A stretch of 64,000 nt of DNA from Anaerofustis butyriciformans (lineage in GTDB: Bacteria; Bacillota; Clostridia; Eubacteriales; Anaerofustaceae): positions 124,001-188,000 of the forward strand of contig NZ_JAYFFH010000002.1 of the NCBI RefSeq assembly GCF_036289385.1, read 5' to 3'. Position 1 is the first letter of the stretch; every line of letters starts with the position of its first letter. The position numbers and the translations under genes are program-made. Below the pieces are notes generated by a model, which saw only the letters and a list, made by a program, of their open reading frames with translations, ran no database searches and had not been told where the DNA came from. Of this stretch, positions 62,439 to 64,000 are shown piece by piece.

Positions 62439-64000
62439 ATGAATAAAATATCACAAAAAATAGTAAAACATAGAATTCTTATTTTATTAATTGCTGTTTT
62501 ACTGTTAATACCTTCTGTTATAGGGTTTATAAACACAAAAATAAATTATGATATCCTTTCTTATCTTCCAAAAGATTTGGAGACGATGAAAGGTCAAGAT
62601 GTGCTCATGGATGAATTCGGTAAAGGCGGATTTTCCATGTATATAGTAAAAGGAATGGATAATAAACAAGTTGAAAATTTAAAAGAAAAAATAGAAAAAG
62701 TAAACCATGTTGACTCAGTAATATGGTATGACGATATCTTGGATTTATCCGTACCAAAAGAAATACTGCCTGATAATATTTATAGCACTTTTAACAATAA
62801 AGATGAAACTTTAATGGCTATATTCTATGATACTTCAATGGGTTCAGACGAAACTATGCAGGCGGTTGAAGATATAAGAAATATTTCAAATGAAGAATGT
62901 TTTGTAAGCGGAATGTCTTCTGTAGTAACGGATATAAAAAATCTTATCAACCATGAAACGGTTGTATATGTAATAATTGCCGCTATACTTACTGGATTAA
63001 TTTTAGGTTTTTCAATGGATTCTTTTATGATACCTGTATTTTTCTTACTTAGTATAGGTATTTCAATAATATACAACCTTGGAAGTAACTTCTTCTTTGA
63101 TGATATATCTTTTATAACCAAAGCTCTTGCCGCTGTTTTACAGTTAGCTGTTACGATGGACTATTCTATATTTTTATATCACAGATACCAAGAAGAACTT
63201 GCTAATTACCAAGGTAAAAACGAAGCTATGGCTCATGCAATAACAAATACTTTTACATCTATAGTAGGAAGTTCAATAACTACAATAGCAGGATTTTTAT
63301 CCCTTTGTTTTATGACATTTACTTTAGGACTTAATCTTGGAACAGTAATGGCAAAAGGTGTTGTAATAGGAATAATATCTTGTGTAACTATTCTTCCATC
63401 ACTAATACTTACTTTTGAAAAATCTATTAATAAATTTAAACATAGAAACTTTATGCCAAGTTTTGATAAGCTTAGTAATTTTGTCATAAAAAATTATAAA
63501 GTATTTGCAATTCTATTCTTAGTAATATTGATACCTTCAATATACGGATACAACAATACAAAAGTTTACTATAACTTATACGATACATTACCTCAAACAT
63601 GTGAAAGTATAAAAGCAAATAACGAAATAGAAAAAACATTTAATATAGGTTCAACTCATATGGTTCTTCTTGATAAAGATATTTCAAGAAAAGAAAGTTA
63701 TGAATTAACAAAAAAAATAGAAAATATTAATGGAGTAAAAGATGTTTTATCAATGGATACAATAATTGATCCATCAATGCCTGATGAAATAATACCAAAT
63801 GAATTAAAAGATCAAATTGAAAGTAATAACTATAAACTAATGATTATTAATTCTAACTATAAAACAGCATCAGATGAAGTAAATAATCAAATAACAAAAA
63901 TACAAAATTTAACAAAATCATATGATAAAAATTCAATGTTTATAGGTGAAGCTCCTTGTACAAAAGATCTTATTGATGTTACAGACCATGATTTTAAAGT
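62439..64000 (+). CDS. MMPL/RND-family transporter (3' end outside the window)
   Basis: The frame opens at an ATG with AGGAGG upstream and stays open to the window end (521 codons). An N-terminal helix (HRILILLIAVLLLIPSVIGF) is followed by an extracytoplasmic domain (about 35-165). A five- to six-helix SSD-like bundle comes next (about 168-345, with LQLAVTMDYSIFLYHRYQEE). Then comes a second helix (about 350-370) and the start of a second outer domain. This is the two-fold RND plan of YdfJ-like MMPL proteins, which export lipids or drugs. It is controlled by the adjacent TetR. Confidence 0.92.
   Translation, partial: MNKISQKIVKHRILILLIAVLLLIPSVIGFINTKINYDILSYLPKDLETMKGQDVLMDEFGKGGFSMYIVKGMDNKQVENLKEKIEKVNHVDSVIWYDDILDLSVPKEILPDNIYSTFNNKDETLMAIFYDTSMGSDETMQAVEDIRNISNEECFVSGMSSVVTDIKNLINHETVVYVIIAAILTGLILGFSMDSFMIPVFFLLSIGISIIYNLGSNFFFDDISFITKALAAVLQLAVTMDYSIFLYHRYQEELANYQGKNEAMAHAITNTFTSIVGSSITTIAGFLSLCFMTFTLGLNLGTVMAKGVVIGIISCVTILPSLILTFEKSINKFKHRNFMPSFDKLSNFVIKNYKVFAILFLVILIPSIYGYNNTKVYYNLYDTLPQTCESIKANNEIEKTFNIGSTHMVLLDKDISRKESYELTKKIENINGVKDVLSMDTIIDPSMPDEIIPNELKDQIESNNYKLMIINSNYKTASDEVNNQITKIQNLTKSYDKNSMFIGEAPCTKDLIDVTDHDFK

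Overview
The window is AT-rich and carries genes of a low-GC Gram-positive bacterium of the clostridial type. The signs are SpoVG and SpoVT homologues, lipobox lipoproteins, a BceAB-type transporter, PlsX, an rnc-smc-ftsY cluster, many GGAGG ribosome binding sites and U-tailed hairpin terminators. No rRNA, tRNA, CRISPR array, insertion sequence or phage module was recognised. Most of the content is ordinary chromosomal housekeeping and small regulated transport or stress operons. The species cannot be named from the sequence.

Layout. 0-8.3 kb: the tail of a possible HsdR-like protein, a membrane protein, a membrane-anchored Xre regulator, clpB behind a ribbon-helix-helix gene, and a sugar kinase with a CE7 esterase. 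8.8-12.8 kb: lipoprotein, BceAB-like ABC transporter and an O6-alkylguanine methyltransferase. 13.6-16 kb: methionine synthesis (metY, homoserine acetyltransferase). 16.3-20.6 kb: an overlapping response regulator, histidine kinase and PcrA helicase. 20.7-23.6 kb: AEC transporter, GntR regulator and ilvC with shared operator-like sites. 23.6-26.8 kb: a plasmid-type replication module. 26.8-33.3 kb: plsX-acpP-rnc-smc-ftsY. 33.4-39.8 kb: LuxR-type regulator, a two-component operon with a secreted protein, an AlkD-like protein, EamA transporter and SpoVT. 40-41.7 kb: ArsR, ArsP-like permease and thioredoxin-like protein. 41.8-50.3 kb: MATE, GNAT, AEC, murC, spoVG, ribU with an FMN riboswitch, deoC and a zinc dehydrogenase. 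50.4-64 kb: SorC regulator, a broken merR next to a MATE pump, a ThrE-type exporter, a Rieske oxidoreductase, ArsR/ferredoxin/Tag, MarR/DUF2148, YbaK, an ABC exporter, and TetR/MMPL (cut by the window end).

The most striking region is 23.6-26.8 kb. A Rep_3-family initiator with an unusually long C-terminal half is followed 12 bp later by an HD-domain gene. It is preceded by about 20 same-orientation iterons (core CTTACTTTTTGTA) spaced at close to whole multiples of 21 bp. Beyond the array lie an AT-rich stretch and a cluster of three DnaA-box-like 9-mers. This looks like a complete iteron origin set between ilvC and plsX in a chromosome-like neighbourhood. It could be an integrated or domesticated plasmid replicon, or a real origin of this replicon.

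Regulation can be read directly in many places. Palindromic operators sit beside the ArsR, TetR, MarR, SorC and GntR genes. A classical MerR promoter with a 19-bp spacer faces a MATE gene while its merR has two in-frame ochre codons. There is a probable leader-peptide attenuator before a GNAT gene and an FMN riboswitch before ribU.
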